Shown piece by piece: positions 1-12,296 of a stretch of 64,000 nucleotides of DNA. The notes under the pieces were generated by a model. The model was given only the letters and a program-made list of their open reading frames with translations. It had not been told where the DNA came from and searched no databases. Made by a program: the position numbers and the translations under genes. This stretch comes from Gemella sp. (lineage in GTDB: Bacteria; Bacillota; Bacilli; Staphylococcales; Gemellaceae). Where the stretch lies: NCBI GenBank assembly GCA_030529855.1, contig JAUMWC010000001.1, positions 30,723 through 94,722 on the forward strand. The letters run 5' to 3'. Within the stretch, counting starts at the first letter, position 1. Every line of letters begins with the position of its first letter.

Positions 1-1127
1 GGGTGCTTATCTAATAAATGCCTTAAATTAAGTTTGTCCACCAAAATATCAAAATCATCTAGGTTACTAGCCCCCAACTTAATTTCTCTTTCTACTGAAT
101 TAGTAAACAACTGATAGTTAACATCCTGCATAACCACAAAAGAATTTCTTAGCAAATCTTTTTTCTTTAACTTTTTACCATTAAGGGTAACATCACCTGT
201 AGATTTAATAAAACCACTCAATGCATTAGCAAATGTTGTTTTACCACACCCATTTTCTCCAACAATACTATATATACTCCCTTGAGAAAAAGTATTATTA
301 ATTACTATTTGTTTATCATTTACCTTGTATGTGAAATCTCTAAGATTTAAATAATCATTATCTTGCGTCTTTTCTTTTTTATTTATAATATCTATCTTAG
401 ATAAATCTAACTGTCTAGTCTGACACTGACTTCCATCAAATTCTTGAATATCATCTTGATTAAATTCATGGATTAATCTTCCATTGACAATTATAAACAT
501 CCTGTCGATCAAATCTTTTAAATAATAGATCCTATGTTCTGCAATAATTATCGTTTTTCCATTTTCTTTTAATCGCCTAATAACATCAGTAATAAAATTT
601 ATAGATTTCAAATCTAAATTACTCGTTATTTCATCCAATATATAAATATCTGCATCTAACATCATACTAGACATAAATGCTAATTTTTGTTTTTCTCCAC
701 CAGATAATTCTAAAATTTTTCTATCTAAAAGATGTTTTGCTGAAAATTCATCTGCTATATCTTCTATTCTTTTAGTAATAATTGCAGGGGCATACCCCTT
801 ATTTTCCATTGAAAATGCCAGTTCACTTGTTGAATCTAAATGAAAAAATTGATTTTTAGGATTCTGAAACACACTTCCTACTATTTCAGAAAAATCTGTT
901 AATCTATCCCCTATCTTTAAATGAGCAACATTTAATTCACCTTTAAATCCACCTTCAAAAAATTCTGGAGCTAATCCATTAAGAAGTCTAAGAATACTAG
1001 TTTTACCAGAACCAGATGGCCCTGTAAATAATACCGTTTCTCCCTTTTTTATTTTTAAATTTAGATTATTTATATTCAATTCTTCTGATTTAGTATACTT
1101 ATAAGAAAAGTCTTTAAATTCTATCAT
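1..1127 (-). CDS. ECF transporter ATPase, two fused ATP-binding domains (partial)
   Basis: The ATG at 1127 follows an AAGGAGTAAGTA ribosome site and the frame stays open to the left edge, so the C-terminus is missing. The translation holds two ABC ATPase domains in one chain: the first has Walker A GPSGSGKTS, a Q-loop region FQNPKNQ, signature LSGGEKQ and Walker B ending ILDE; the second begins about 230 residues in with Walker A GENGCGKTT. Such double ATPases power energy-coupling-factor (ECF) vitamin/metal uptake systems, pairing with EcfT and an S component, which are the next two genes upstream. The substrate cannot be told from the ATPase. A hairpin with a short T-run lies between this gene and ecfT (see 1149-1178). 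Confidence 0.9.
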   Translation of the reverse strand, partial: MIEFKDFSYKYTKSEELNINNLNLKIKKGETVLFTGPSGSGKTSILRLLNGLAPEFFEGGFKGELNVAHLKIGDRLTDFSEIVGSVFQNPKNQFFHLDSTSELAFSMENKGYAPAIITKRIEDIADEFSAKHLLDRKILELSGGEKQKLAFMSSMMLDADIYILDEITSNLDLKSINFITDVIRRLKENGKTIIIAEHRIYYLKDLIDRMFIIVNGRLIHEFNQDDIQEFDGSQCQTRQLDLSKIDIINKKEKTQDNDYLNLRDFTYKVNDKQIVINNTFSQGSIYSIVGENGCGKTTFANALSGFIKSTGDVTLNGKKLKKKDLLRNSFVVMQDVNYQLFTNSVEREIKLGASNLDDFDILVDKLNLRHLLDKH

Positions 1128-1148
1128 TACTTACTCCTTATATATTAG

Positions 1149-1178
1149 AAAAGCGGAGTTACTTCTAACTCCACTTTT
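1149..1178 (-). terminator. Hairpin with T-run inside the ECF operon
   Basis: On the minus strand GGAGTT and AACTCC form a stem with a short loop, extended by flanking A/T pairs and followed by CTTTT. It lies between the ecfT stop and the ATPase start. It looks like a weak intrinsic terminator or processing site that would lower ATPase expression relative to the membrane components. Confidence 0.5.
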
Positions 1179-1180
1179 AT

Positions 1181-1870
1181 TTATAACATAAAAACTATAT
1201 AACTCATAATTATTGTAAATAATATGAATATATAATCAATAGTTTTAAATTTTAATATCTGTATTGATGTAGCATTTTTTGAATTTTCTATTCCCCTACA
1301 TAAACAAGAAATCGATAATTCATTAGCTATATTACTTGAGATTATTACATACGGAACAAAAACATATTCCATAAATTGAAGTGGATGTCTTATGTAATAA
1401 AACTTACTACTCCCTATTCCTTTCATTTTTAAAGAATTACTTATATGTTTATAATCTCTTAGCATTACGGGGAAAAATCTAAAAATGACTGCTAATACTA
1501 TAATAAATGAATTAGGTATTTTTATACGCCTAAGAAATGTTATTAATTCTGAAACTTTTGTACCGTCAACTAATATTATTCCCGCACAGATTGGTAAATA
1601 TATTGTTTTAAACATAAGTGCACTCACCAGCATAAATGTATCAAATATTTTTATTGTGGTCACTTGTCCAAAAAACATTTCATATAATGCGAAAAATAAG
1701 TATATTGCATATATTCTAAGAGCATGTTTGTAACTTGAAAATATTACTATAAGAACAAACATTATTGTAGATAATATAAAATGCTCTTTTGTAGTTAAAC
1801 TTTTGAACATCAAGAAATTCATAAGTAATAACAATAACATTTTTGCCCTTATATCTAATCTTAGATACAT
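1181..1870 (-). CDS. ECF transporter transmembrane component EcfT (CbiQ family)
   Basis: This 229-residue, very hydrophobic protein has about five to six predicted membrane segments. Near the C-terminal third it carries the short motif LCRGIENS, which corresponds to the Ala-Arg-Gly-type coupling motif that CbiQ/EcfT proteins use to contact the ATPases. In an ECF transporter EcfT links ATP hydrolysis to toppling of the S component. It lies 2 bases downstream of the S-component gene and upstream of the double ATPase, so the three genes form one dedicated (group I-like) transporter. The family call is firm; the substrate is unknown. Confidence 0.85.
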   Translation of the reverse strand: MYLRLDIRAKMLLLLLMNFLMFKSLTTKEHFILSTIMFVLIVIFSSYKHALRIYAIYLFFALYEMFFGQVTTIKIFDTFMLVSALMFKTIYLPICAGIILVDGTKVSELITFLRRIKIPNSFIIVLAVIFRFFPVMLRDYKHISNSLKMKGIGSSKFYYIRHPLQFMEYVFVPYVIISSNIANELSISCLCRGIENSKNATSIQILKFKTIDYIFILFTIIMSYIVFML

Positions 1871-1872
1871 AA

Positions 1873-2496
1873 TTAAATTCCTGCTTTATCAAAGTTTCTA
1901 AAGTAAATTTTTCTTCCTATATATGTTCCCAGAAGAGTAAATATTACTGTAAAGACTATTACTGCAATAAAGACCGATAAACTAGAACTGTGCATTATAA
2001 AATCAATTTTTTCTTGAGAATATCCTTTATCTGCTAAATGTTGAATGTATGAATCTCTCATAAAGTAAACTGGTAATATAGCTCCTATCCCACCAAATGT
2101 ATATGCTAGATATGATAAATATTCGTTATTTTTTCTAAAGAAATATTCTGCTAAAAATGCCGCTACAATCGTAACAAAAAATGCAATTGCCGCATGACCT
2201 GATAAAAGTAAAAATACCGCTTGAATAAATGTAGTAATTAAAATAGCATATTTTTTTCTTATCTTGTTAAAAATAATACTAAAGGCTGGTCCAGCAAAAA
2301 GACCTGTCCCTACTGTTGTAAATATAGCAAAATAATATTGCCCATTAAAAGTTAGTGAGAAAAATGCAGCACATACACCTACACCAACTCCCATAAGCAA
2401 AATAATTAATAAATTATATAAACCTAGAGAAATTAAATCTTTTACAGTCAGTTTATCTGTGTTCTCTTTCTTTATATATTTTAAATTTTCTGTCAT
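1873..2496 (-). CDS. ECF transporter S component, MptD/Trep_Strep-like
   Basis: I place the start at the ATG at 2496 (MTENLKY), 6 bases after GGAGAC, rather than at an upstream in-frame ATG (2538) that has no ribosome site; this gives 207 residues. The protein is an integral membrane protein with about six hydrophobic segments, and an N-terminal stretch rich in Gly and Val (LMGVGVGV). It resembles the Trep_Strep/MptD family of putative ECF substrate-binding subunits. The EcfT and double-ATPase genes directly downstream support this. The substrate is not known; no riboswitch is visible in the upstream region that would hint at one. Confidence 0.75.
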   Translation of the reverse strand: MTENLKYIKKENTDKLTVKDLISLGLYNLLIILLMGVGVGVCAAFFSLTFNGQYYFAIFTTVGTGLFAGPAFSIIFNKIRKKYAILITTFIQAVFLLLSGHAAIAFFVTIVAAFLAEYFFRKNNEYLSYLAYTFGGIGAILPVYFMRDSYIQHLADKGYSQEKIDFIMHSSSLSVFIAVIVFTVIFTLLGTYIGRKIYFRNFDKAGI

Positions 2497-2626
2497 ATAA
2501 TAGTCTCCTTTTATATTTAAACCAAAACATATAAACAATGTTGTTATTTATTTGTCAATAATTATATTATAACAGATATAGTTTTATTTTTGAACTTATT
2601 AGAAATAATTTCTTCACATTTTAGAC

Positions 2627-2662
2627 AAAAAATTCTGTTTATATAATATAAACAGAATTTTT
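2627..2662 (-). terminator. Intrinsic terminator, GNAT/PAP2/glycosyltransferase operon
   Basis: AAATTCTGTTTA and TAAACAGAATTT form a long near-perfect stem just after the stop of the GNAT gene, followed by T-runs on both strands, so it could work in both directions. Confidence 0.8.
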
Positions 2663-2671
2663 AATAACTTA

Positions 2672-3148
2672 TTAATTCTTTTGATATGCTAATCTAGGAG
2701 AACCATCTTCTAAATAAATTTTTCCACAGTATTTAAATCCAGATTTTTCTACCACTCTTTGCATTATAGAATTATCTTGATGAGTATCTATTTTCAAATT
2801 AGAATTAATCGTGACTGCGAATTCTATAATCTTTGAAAATAAACCTTTAACTCTTCCACTTGATGCCACTCGGTGTAATGTAGCATATGGTTTATCATCT
2901 AGCCAAGCACCTTCAATTTCAATATATGTCGGATCGATTCCTTCAATTAATGCAAATACTGCTTCAATCCTATCTTTTTCTAATACATATAAATTTCCAG
3001 AATTAATATCTTCTGATAGTAATTCTTTAGAAGGATATCCGTCCGTCCATTGTGAATGATTTCCATTTTCTCTCATAATTTTTTTAGCAAGATCAAATAC
3101 TTCTAAAATTTCATCAATATCATTTATTTTAGCTTTACGAATAATCAT
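2672..3148 (-). CDS. GNAT-family N-acetyltransferase
   Basis: A 158-residue protein whose N-terminus (MIIRKAKINDIDEILEVFDLAK) reads as the first strand and helix of a GNAT acetyltransferase fold. The central part has the expected beta-bulge region, and the C-terminal region (NSIMQRVVEKSGFKYCGKI) resembles the end of the fold where proteins keep an N-x-x-M-x-x-hydrophobic-x-x-x-GF pattern. Acceptor substrate is unknown. The start ATG overlaps the stop of the PAP2 gene by 4 bases (ATGA), so it is translationally coupled as the last gene of a three-gene unit. Confidence 0.75.
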   Translation of the reverse strand: MIIRKAKINDIDEILEVFDLAKKIMRENGNHSQWTDGYPSKELLSEDINSGNLYVLEKDRIEAVFALIEGIDPTYIEIEGAWLDDKPYATLHRVASSGRVKGLFSKIIEFAVTINSNLKIDTHQDNSIMQRVVEKSGFKYCGKIYLEDGSPRLAYQKN

Positions 3149-3780
3149 ACTCTAACGATTCCCCTTCTTAATAAAATAAAAATACAAACTATACATAATC
3201 CAAACGATAACCCTGCTATTATGTCTGTTGGATAATGTACTCCTAAGTATACTCTACTAATTGCAATTACTACTGAAAGTATTATTAAAACCACAAACAC
3301 TAATGTACTTAAAAATCTATTCTTTACATATATCTTAATAACATATGCTATTAAGATATAACATATTATCGATCCCATTGAATGTCCACTTGGAAAAGAA
3401 TATCCACTTGCAGATACTAAATTTTCTATATATCCTGCTACAAAAGGTCTAGGCCTAACGAAATATTCTTTCATAAATTTATTCATAAGCCATGCCCCCA
3501 GTAAAGCTGATGTTCCTAACCAAGCTGCAAATGCAACATTTCTCTTGAATTTTATAATTGCTATTACAAGAGCTATCATAATTATAACAAAAAGCCAAGC
3601 ATCTCCTAAATGAGTAATTGTTGAAAAGAATTTCGTTAATTCTGGGCTCCTAACACTCTCAACAAACTTCCAAATATTCTTATCCACAGGAAGATTATAT
3701 TTATAAGCTTGTACATATATCAGGTACATAAATGGCATACCCGCTAATAAAGCTATACTCAATAATGTTCTACTCTTCAT
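3145..3780 (-). CDS. PAP2-family phosphatase (membrane)
   Basis: This 211-residue protein has an N-terminal hydrophobic segment and the three PAP2 signature blocks in order: K-x6-RP (within KEYFVRPRP), PSGHS, and SRVYLGVHYPTD, so the catalytic His pair and Arg are present. Family members remove phosphate from phosphatidic acid, phosphatidylglycerophosphate or undecaprenyl pyrophosphate at the membrane. It directly abuts the glycosyltransferase gene upstream (stop at 3781, start at 3780). That pairing suggests lipid or lipid-carrier metabolism, with undecaprenyl pyrophosphate or diacylglycerol precursors as plausible substrates; the exact one is not decided by sequence. Confidence 0.85.
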   Translation of the reverse strand: MKSRTLLSIALLAGMPFMYLIYVQAYKYNLPVDKNIWKFVESVRSPELTKFFSTITHLGDAWLFVIIMIALVIAIIKFKRNVAFAAWLGTSALLGAWLMNKFMKEYFVRPRPFVAGYIENLVSASGYSFPSGHSMGSIICYILIAYVIKIYVKNRFLSTLVFVVLIILSVVIAISRVYLGVHYPTDIIAGLSFGLCIVCIFILLRRGIVRV

Positions 3781-4914
3781 TTATTTCTCCACTATATATT
3801 TTTTATATATACTCTCTATATTTTTTGCATATCCTTCTTGCGAATATTTTTCATCAATTATAGGAGCATTTCTATTCTCTATTTTTCTCAAGATAACTTC
3901 GTAACCAGCTTCAAACTCCTCATAACTAGTAAAACTTATGCAAGAATTTATATCTTCTAAAATTCCTACCAAGCTCTCGTCTTTTTTTACCAATAAGTAT
4001 AATTTTGCAGCAAGTGCTTCTAAATAAGTTAGTCCTTGTGTCTCACTAGTTGAAGACGATAAGAAAATATTTCCTAATGCATAATAATTTTGAATCTCGT
4101 CCCACGATACATATCCTGTAAAAAATACTCTATCCTTTAGTCTCAGTCTTCCAACTAATATCTCTAATTCTTCTCTGTACGGACCATCACCTACAATAAG
4201 TAATTTTAGATTATTATATTTTTTAGATAATGCAGCAAAATTCAATACAGATTCCTCTAGTCTCTTTTCCTTAGATAAACGACTAATACTTACCATTGTT
4301 ACATCCTTATCAGATATTTTAAACTTTTCTTTTAACTTAGAAATTATTTCCTGATTAATGGATGTAAATTTACCTAAATCTACACCAGTTGGAATAACAC
4401 TTACTTTTGTAGTTATTCCATATTCTTCTAATAAGTTTTTCGTTTTTTCAGAAGGTGCTATTATTTCTGTAGTTTTGTTACAATATAACCTACTAGCTGC
4501 TTGTACAAATTTTACAGTATGTTTATTTTTTGGTAATTTTAAGTAATGTATATAATCTTCGTATATTGTATGGTATGTGTGAATATGCTTAATATTTAAT
4601 TTTTTTGCGATTCTCATACCTAAAACACCAAAAGAAAATTCTGTGTGTGTATGGATTATATCAATATCTAATTTTTTTATTATTCTCAACCATTTTAAAT
4701 AAATGGGTAATGACGCTCTTCTATCTTTCATCAAGACAAACGGAACACTAAATACCCTATATTCATTATCAAATGATTTTGAATTAGGACTAGCAGTTGT
4801 AAACACATAAACTTTGTGCCCTAATTTTTCAAGTCCTTTTTTAAGTTGAAATACCGATGTAGCTACTCCGTTGATCTCTGGATAATATGTATCTGAAAAT
4901 AAAGCTATATTCAT
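3781..4914 (-). CDS. Glycosyltransferase family 4, glycolipid synthase-like
   Basis: A 377-residue GT-B protein. The N-terminus (FSDTYYPEINGVATSV) with its Gly-rich first loop, the donor-binding region VSRLSKEKRLEESV, and the E-x7-E element in SETQGLTYLEALA near residue 290 are typical of GT4 enzymes. The closest pattern I recognise is the 1,2-diacylglycerol 3-glucosyltransferase group (LafA-like) that makes the glycolipid anchor for lipoteichoic acid. The adjoining PAP2 phosphatase fits a lipid role. A sigma-A promoter (TTTACA, 17 bases, TATAAT) lies 35-60 bases upstream. Confidence 0.8.
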   Translation of the reverse strand: MNIALFSDTYYPEINGVATSVFQLKKGLEKLGHKVYVFTTASPNSKSFDNEYRVFSVPFVLMKDRRASLPIYLKWLRIIKKLDIDIIHTHTEFSFGVLGMRIAKKLNIKHIHTYHTIYEDYIHYLKLPKNKHTVKFVQAASRLYCNKTTEIIAPSEKTKNLLEEYGITTKVSVIPTGVDLGKFTSINQEIISKLKEKFKISDKDVTMVSISRLSKEKRLEESVLNFAALSKKYNNLKLLIVGDGPYREELEILVGRLRLKDRVFFTGYVSWDEIQNYYALGNIFLSSSTSETQGLTYLEALAAKLYLLVKKDESLVGILEDINSCISFTSYEEFEAGYEVILRKIENRNAPIIDEKYSQEGYAKNIESIYKKYIVEK

Positions 4915-4948
4915 TTGATTATCCTCTCTTTAATTTCTATATCTTTAT

Positions 4949-4977
4949 ATTATACCAAATCGAAGAAAAAATGTAAA
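4949..4977 (-). promoter_or_regulatory. Sigma-A promoter of the glycosyltransferase operon
   Basis: On the minus strand TTTACA (4972-4977) and TATAAT (4949-4954) are separated by exactly 17 bases, upstream of the gene starting at 4914. Confidence 0.7.
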
Positions 4978-4982
4978 AACAC

Positions 4983-5012
4983 AAAAAAGAGAAGCAAATT
5001 GCTTCTCTTTTT
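4983..5012 (-). terminator. Terminator of the ATP synthase operon
   Basis: AGAGAAGC and GCTTCTCT form a stem just past the atpC stop with an A-run on one side and a T-run on the other, so it terminates atp transcription. Confidence 0.85.
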
Positions 5013-5415
5013 ATTTCATTCCTGCTACTTTCAAACGTGCTATAGCTTTAGCTAAGGCTAATTCTGCTCTTACTATATCATTTTCACCTTTCAGGTTGAT
5101 TCTTTGCTCTGCACGAGCTTTAGCTCTCTCTGCACGAGCAATATCAATAGTTTCACCAGACTCAGCTGATTGTACTAAAATTGCTACATCTTTACCATGG
5201 CACTCTGCAAAACCTTCGCTTACTGCAAAGTAAGTAGTCTGTTCTTTGTTGTTAACAACTTTTAAAACACCGATTTTTAGTGTAGTTACTAAAGGTTCAT
5301 GGTTAGCCATGATTCCTAAAGATCCCGTATGAGTTTCTAGTGTAAGTAACTTAATATCTTCTGAACTAAAAACTTCTCCATTAGGGGTAGCTATTGTTAC
5401 TTTCATAGTATTCAT
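5011..5415 (-). CDS. atpC: F1Fo ATP synthase epsilon subunit
   Basis: 134 residues, the usual size. The N-terminal beta-sandwich (VTIATPNGEVFSSEDIKLLTL) is followed by a C-terminal helical hairpin rich in Ala, Arg and Glu (ARAERAKARAEQRI). It is part of the central stalk of F1, couples rotation to catalysis and can inhibit hydrolysis. It is the last gene of the atp operon, 14 bases after atpD. The start at 5415 has GGAGG 6 bases upstream; an in-frame ATG three codons later is an alternative. Confidence 0.96.
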   Translation of the reverse strand: MNTMKVTIATPNGEVFSSEDIKLLTLETHTGSLGIMANHEPLVTTLKIGVLKVVNNKEQTTYFAVSEGFAECHGKDVAILVQSAESGETIDIARAERAKARAEQRINLKGENDIVRAELALAKAIARLKVAGMK

Positions 5416-5429
5416 ACCTTACCTCCTAA

Positions 5430-6860
<1,431 letters not shown>

Positions 6861-6886
6861 CTAGTAGCTTCTCCTTTCAAATTTTA

Positions 6887-7759
<873 letters not shown>

Positions 7760-7787
7760 CTAATTCACCGCCTTTTCTAATTACATT

Positions 7788-9302
<1,515 letters not shown>

Positions 9303-9317
9303 TTAATTTTATCAAGA

Positions 9318-9857
9318 CTAAATTGTAGAAAGTTTATTTTTCATTTCCTGAATACGAGCTTTTATTGTTGAGTCAATAACTTTTCCGTCATAAGAAATTT
9401 TTAATCCTCCAATAAGGCTCTCGTCAATTACATTTTCAATTTCTACATTGTCCACATTTGTTTTAGATTTAATAGCATTAGCTACTTTTTCTAATTCTTC
9501 ATCAGTTAATTTATAAACCGATTCAACTTTTACAATTTGCTTCTTATTAAACCTATTATTAAGATTCAGAAACGCTTCTTTCACTTCAACAATTGAGTTT
9601 ATTTGCAAATCATTTGCCAATATTTTTATAACATTAACTACATAAGGATTAACTCCTTTGAATGCTGCATCTATTATTTGGCTCTTTTTTTCTTTTAATA
9701 TGTTAGGGTTATTCATCAAGGTAATGAATGATTTTTCGTTTAATATGCTTTTTACTGATTCTGTTAAATCATTTTCAACAACAGATAAAGCATTATTCTC
9801 TTTAGCAATGTTAAATAGTGATTTCGCTATTTTTCCAGCTAAAACTTTGTTACTCAT
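9318..9857 (-). CDS. atpH: F1Fo ATP synthase delta subunit
   Basis: 179 residues, the normal length. It carries the N-terminal helical bundle (AGKIAKSLFNIAKENNAL) and the C-terminal signature IDESLIGGLKISYDGKVID, typical of the delta/OSCP family, which ties the top of F1 to the peripheral stalk. Its ATG overlaps the end of atpF (TAATGA), so translation is coupled. Confidence 0.96.
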   Translation of the reverse strand: MSNKVLAGKIAKSLFNIAKENNALSVVENDLTESVKSILNEKSFITLMNNPNILKEKKSQIIDAAFKGVNPYVVNVIKILANDLQINSIVEVKEAFLNLNNRFNKKQIVKVESVYKLTDEELEKVANAIKSKTNVDNVEIENVIDESLIGGLKISYDGKVIDSTIKARIQEMKNKLSTI

Positions 9858-10381
9858 TACTTATCCCCTACCTCTTTTAAAATTTTATCTACAAAAGCAC
9901 TTTGTTCTTTTGCATCCATATCTTTTTCGATAATTTTTGATGCTACTAATACAGATAATTCAGCAACTTGCTTATTAATTTCAGCAATTGCTTTATTCTT
10001 CTCATCTTGGATATCACGTTTAGCATTTTCTTTTAACGTTTCTGCTTGTGATCTTGCATCGCTAAGAATAGATTCTTTTTCAACTTTAGATTGTTCACGA
10101 GCTTTTTCCATCATTTCTTTGATTTCTGCTTGTGTACTAGCAAGTTTTTCTTGGTTTTCTTTTAATAATGCTAAAGCTTCTTTTTGATTCTTTTCTGCGT
10201 CATCTAATTGACTTGTTACCAATTCTTGACGTTCTTCAAGCATCGCTAAAAGTTTACCCCAAGCAAATTTATATAATGCCCAGAATAAAATTAATACTGC
10301 AACTATATTTACTGCAATATTACCCAAGTTAAATCCTTGATGTGAAGCATGCTCAGTAGCTAAAAATACTAGTTGTGACAT
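9857..10381 (-). CDS. atpF: F1Fo ATP synthase subunit b
   Basis: 174 residues: one N-terminal membrane segment (IAVNIVAVLILFWALYKFAW) and then a long charged, Ala/Glu/Lys-rich helix of about 120 residues, the peripheral stalk that holds F1 still while the c-ring turns. It lies between atpE and atpH with a 1-base overlap to atpH. Confidence 0.96.
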   Translation of the reverse strand: MSQLVFLATEHASHQGFNLGNIAVNIVAVLILFWALYKFAWGKLLAMLEERQELVTSQLDDAEKNQKEALALLKENQEKLASTQAEIKEMMEKAREQSKVEKESILSDARSQAETLKENAKRDIQDEKNKAIAEINKQVAELSVLVASKIIEKDMDAKEQSAFVDKILKEVGDK

Positions 10382-10423
10382 ACTTACATTCTCCTATACT
10401 TTTTTTATAGTAATTTTATATTC

Positions 10424-10636
10424 TTATTTGTTTGAAAGAATAAATGCAATTACTATTGCTAAGATAGGTAATGCCTCTACTAAAGCGAACATCATTAATG
10501 CACTAGATTTAAATTTTGGCTCTAATTCTGGTTGACGTGCTGATGCATCCATATATTTAGCGAATAAAAGTCCGTTCGCTAATGATGCTCCTAATGCTGC
10601 TAATCCTGCTGCTAATCCTGCTCCTAATAATCCCAT
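10424..10636 (-). CDS. atpE: F1Fo ATP synthase subunit c
   Basis: 70 residues, two membrane helices joined by the polar loop ARQPELEP (RQP is the conserved loop). The ion-carrying acidic residue is Glu54 in ALVEALPILA. I see no Gln in helix 1 plus Glu-Ser/Thr pair in helix 2 as used by sodium-driven rings, so a proton-driven enzyme is the simpler reading. The gene lies between atpB and atpF. Confidence 0.96.
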   Translation of the reverse strand: MGLLGAGLAAGLAALGASLANGLLFAKYMDASARQPELEPKFKSSALMMFALVEALPILAIVIAFILSNK

Positions 10637-10685
10637 AATTATTTATACCTCCGAATATTTTATTTAAAATTATATAATTATGTTT

Positions 10686-11414
10686 TTAATGTTCATCTGA
10701 CACTTTGTGTGATAAGTAAATAAAGAACATTGTCGTAAAAATATATGCTTGGATAAACCCAATGAAAAGAGAGAACATTTTCCAAGTTATTAATCCTAAC
10801 ATTCCAGGTATCCAGTAAACTGCACCACCTGTTAAAATTAGACCTACTAACATAGTTAATAATACTTCTCCTGCATATATATTCCCAAATAAACGCATTG
10901 AAAGAGTTAAAACATTAACAAACTCTTCAATTATTTTAAATGGTGTTAGGAAAATACCTCCTGATGCATATGTTCCAAAGTAAAACTTAGAACCTTTTTT
11001 GCGGAAACCGTAATAATGAGTAAATAAAATTACTGCTGCGGCTATTGTAAATGTAAATGTTGGATCAGCTGTTACTGAGTTAACATATAGGACGTTATCA
11101 TGACTTACCTCAACAATTACACCTATAGTATTAGCAACTGCAATTAAGAAAATAAGACTTAACCCTATTCCCCAAAAGTTTTTACCATACTTTGTCCAAC
11201 TAACACTATCCGAAATTAACTTTCTCACTAAATCTGCTATAATTTCAACTAAATTTTGCCTTTTACTATTAGGGCGCAAGGCTACTTTACTAGTTAAAAA
11301 CATAGCTACTACAAATGTTATTACACATGTTAAAATTGTAGCAAAAGCACTAGGGAGATTAAGTGTAATATCAGAACCAAATAACCTAGTTATCAAATAC
11401 GTTTGTTCATGCAT
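10686..11414 (-). CDS. atpB: F1Fo ATP synthase subunit a
   Basis: 242 residues with about five to six membrane helices. The essential Arg lies in the conserved segment LTLSMRLFGNIYAGEVLL, and the last helix region is GFIQAYIFTTMFFIYLS. It forms the proton half-channels beside the c-ring. It is the first gene of the atp operon; no atpI is present upstream, unlike in many relatives. A near-consensus promoter lies at 11485-11513. Confidence 0.96.
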   Translation of the reverse strand: MHEQTYLITRLFGSDITLNLPSAFATILTCVITFVVAMFLTSKVALRPNSKRQNLVEIIADLVRKLISDSVSWTKYGKNFWGIGLSLIFLIAVANTIGVIVEVSHDNVLYVNSVTADPTFTFTIAAAVILFTHYYGFRKKGSKFYFGTYASGGIFLTPFKIIEEFVNVLTLSMRLFGNIYAGEVLLTMLVGLILTGGAVYWIPGMLGLITWKMFSLFIGFIQAYIFTTMFFIYLSHKVSDEH

Positions 11415-11484
11415 CTATATTTCCACCTCTCTTCCTATATTAATTAATATATGAACTATAAAAGATAGATAGACATACAATACT

Positions 11485-11513
11485 ATTATAATACTTTTTG
11501 TAGTCGATTTCAA
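11485..11513 (-). promoter_or_regulatory. Sigma-A promoter of the atp operon
   Basis: Minus-strand TTGAAA (11508-11513), 17 bases, TATAAT (11485-11490), about 70 bases upstream of atpB, after the upp stop. The operon can therefore be transcribed separately from upp. Confidence 0.8.
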
Positions 11514-11553
11514 CGGATTGGAAACCTTTTACCAAAAAAATTATAAACCTAAT

Positions 11554-12183
11554 TTATTTTGTCCCAAAAATTCTGTCTCCAGCATCTCCTAAACCAGGAA
11601 CAATATATCCATGGTCATTTAAGTGACTGTCTAATCCTGCTATATAAATTTCAACATCTGGATGTGCTTTTTGTAACAATTCAACCCCTTCTGGAGCAGC
11701 TATAAGGCACATAAATTTAATATCAGTTACCCCTCTTTGCTTTAAAGAATCAATAGCTGCAATAGCAGAACCACCTGTTGCTAACATTGGGTCAACTACT
11801 ATAAATTGGCGTTTTTCTGGCTCACTTGGAATTTTTACAAAATACTCATGCGGCTGTAGTGTTTCAGGATCACGGTATAATCCAACATGACCTACTCTAG
11901 CTGCTGGTAATAATGCCATTAAACCATCAACCATTCCAAGACCAGCTCTTAAAATTGGAACAAATACAATTTTTTTACCTGCTAATCTTTTGCATGTAGT
12001 TACTTCGATAGGTGTTTCAACCTCTACCTCTTCTAGAGGTAAATCTCTAGTTAACTCATACCCCATAAGCATTCCTACTTCATTAGTTAATTGTCTAAAA
12101 TCTTTAGAACTTGTTTTAACATCACGAATAAACGAAAGTTTATGTTGAATCAGTGGGTGATCAAAAACATGTACTTTTGACAT
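11554..12183 (-). CDS. upp: Uracil phosphoribosyltransferase
   Basis: 209 residues, the full family length. It makes UMP from uracil and PRPP in the pyrimidine salvage pathway. The PRPP-binding loop is [15 protein letters not shown], and the uracil-binding C-terminal part reads [17 protein letters not shown]. The [12 protein letters not shown] block is also characteristic. It lies just upstream of the atp operon, as in several Gram-positive bacteria, with no clear terminator between them. Confidence 0.97.
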   Translation of the reverse strand: MSKVHVFDHPLIQHKLSFIRDVKTSSKDFRQLTNEVGMLMGYELTRDLPLEEVEVETPIEVTTCKRLAGKKIVFVPILRAGLGMVDGLMALLPAARVGHVGLYRDPETLQPHEYFVKIPSEPEKRQFIVVDPMLATGGSAIAAIDSLKQRGVTDIKFMCLIAAPEGVELLQKAHPDVEIYIAGLDSHLNDHGYIVPGLGDAGDRIFGTK

Positions 12184-12263
12184 AAAAAAATTCTCCTTTA
12201 TATATATTTTATATATATAATTTTACTCTAATTTAAGCATTTTCACAAGAAGTTTCCAACAAA

Positions 12264-12296
12264 TAAAAAATCAGCTCAAAAGAGCTGATTTTTTAT
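12264..12296 (-). terminator. Terminator of queT
   Basis: TCAGCTC and GAGCTGA form a stem with loop AAAA, followed by a T-run on each strand. It overlaps the queT stop codon and separates queT from upp. Confidence 0.85.

Noticed and set aside
1485..1733. 82-residue plus-strand frame opposite ecfT
   Set aside because: Antisense shadow of a hydrophobic gene.
10424..10636. Sodium-type ATP synthase c-ring
   Set aside because: The ion-site helix has Glu54 but not the companion residues typical of sodium-binding rings.
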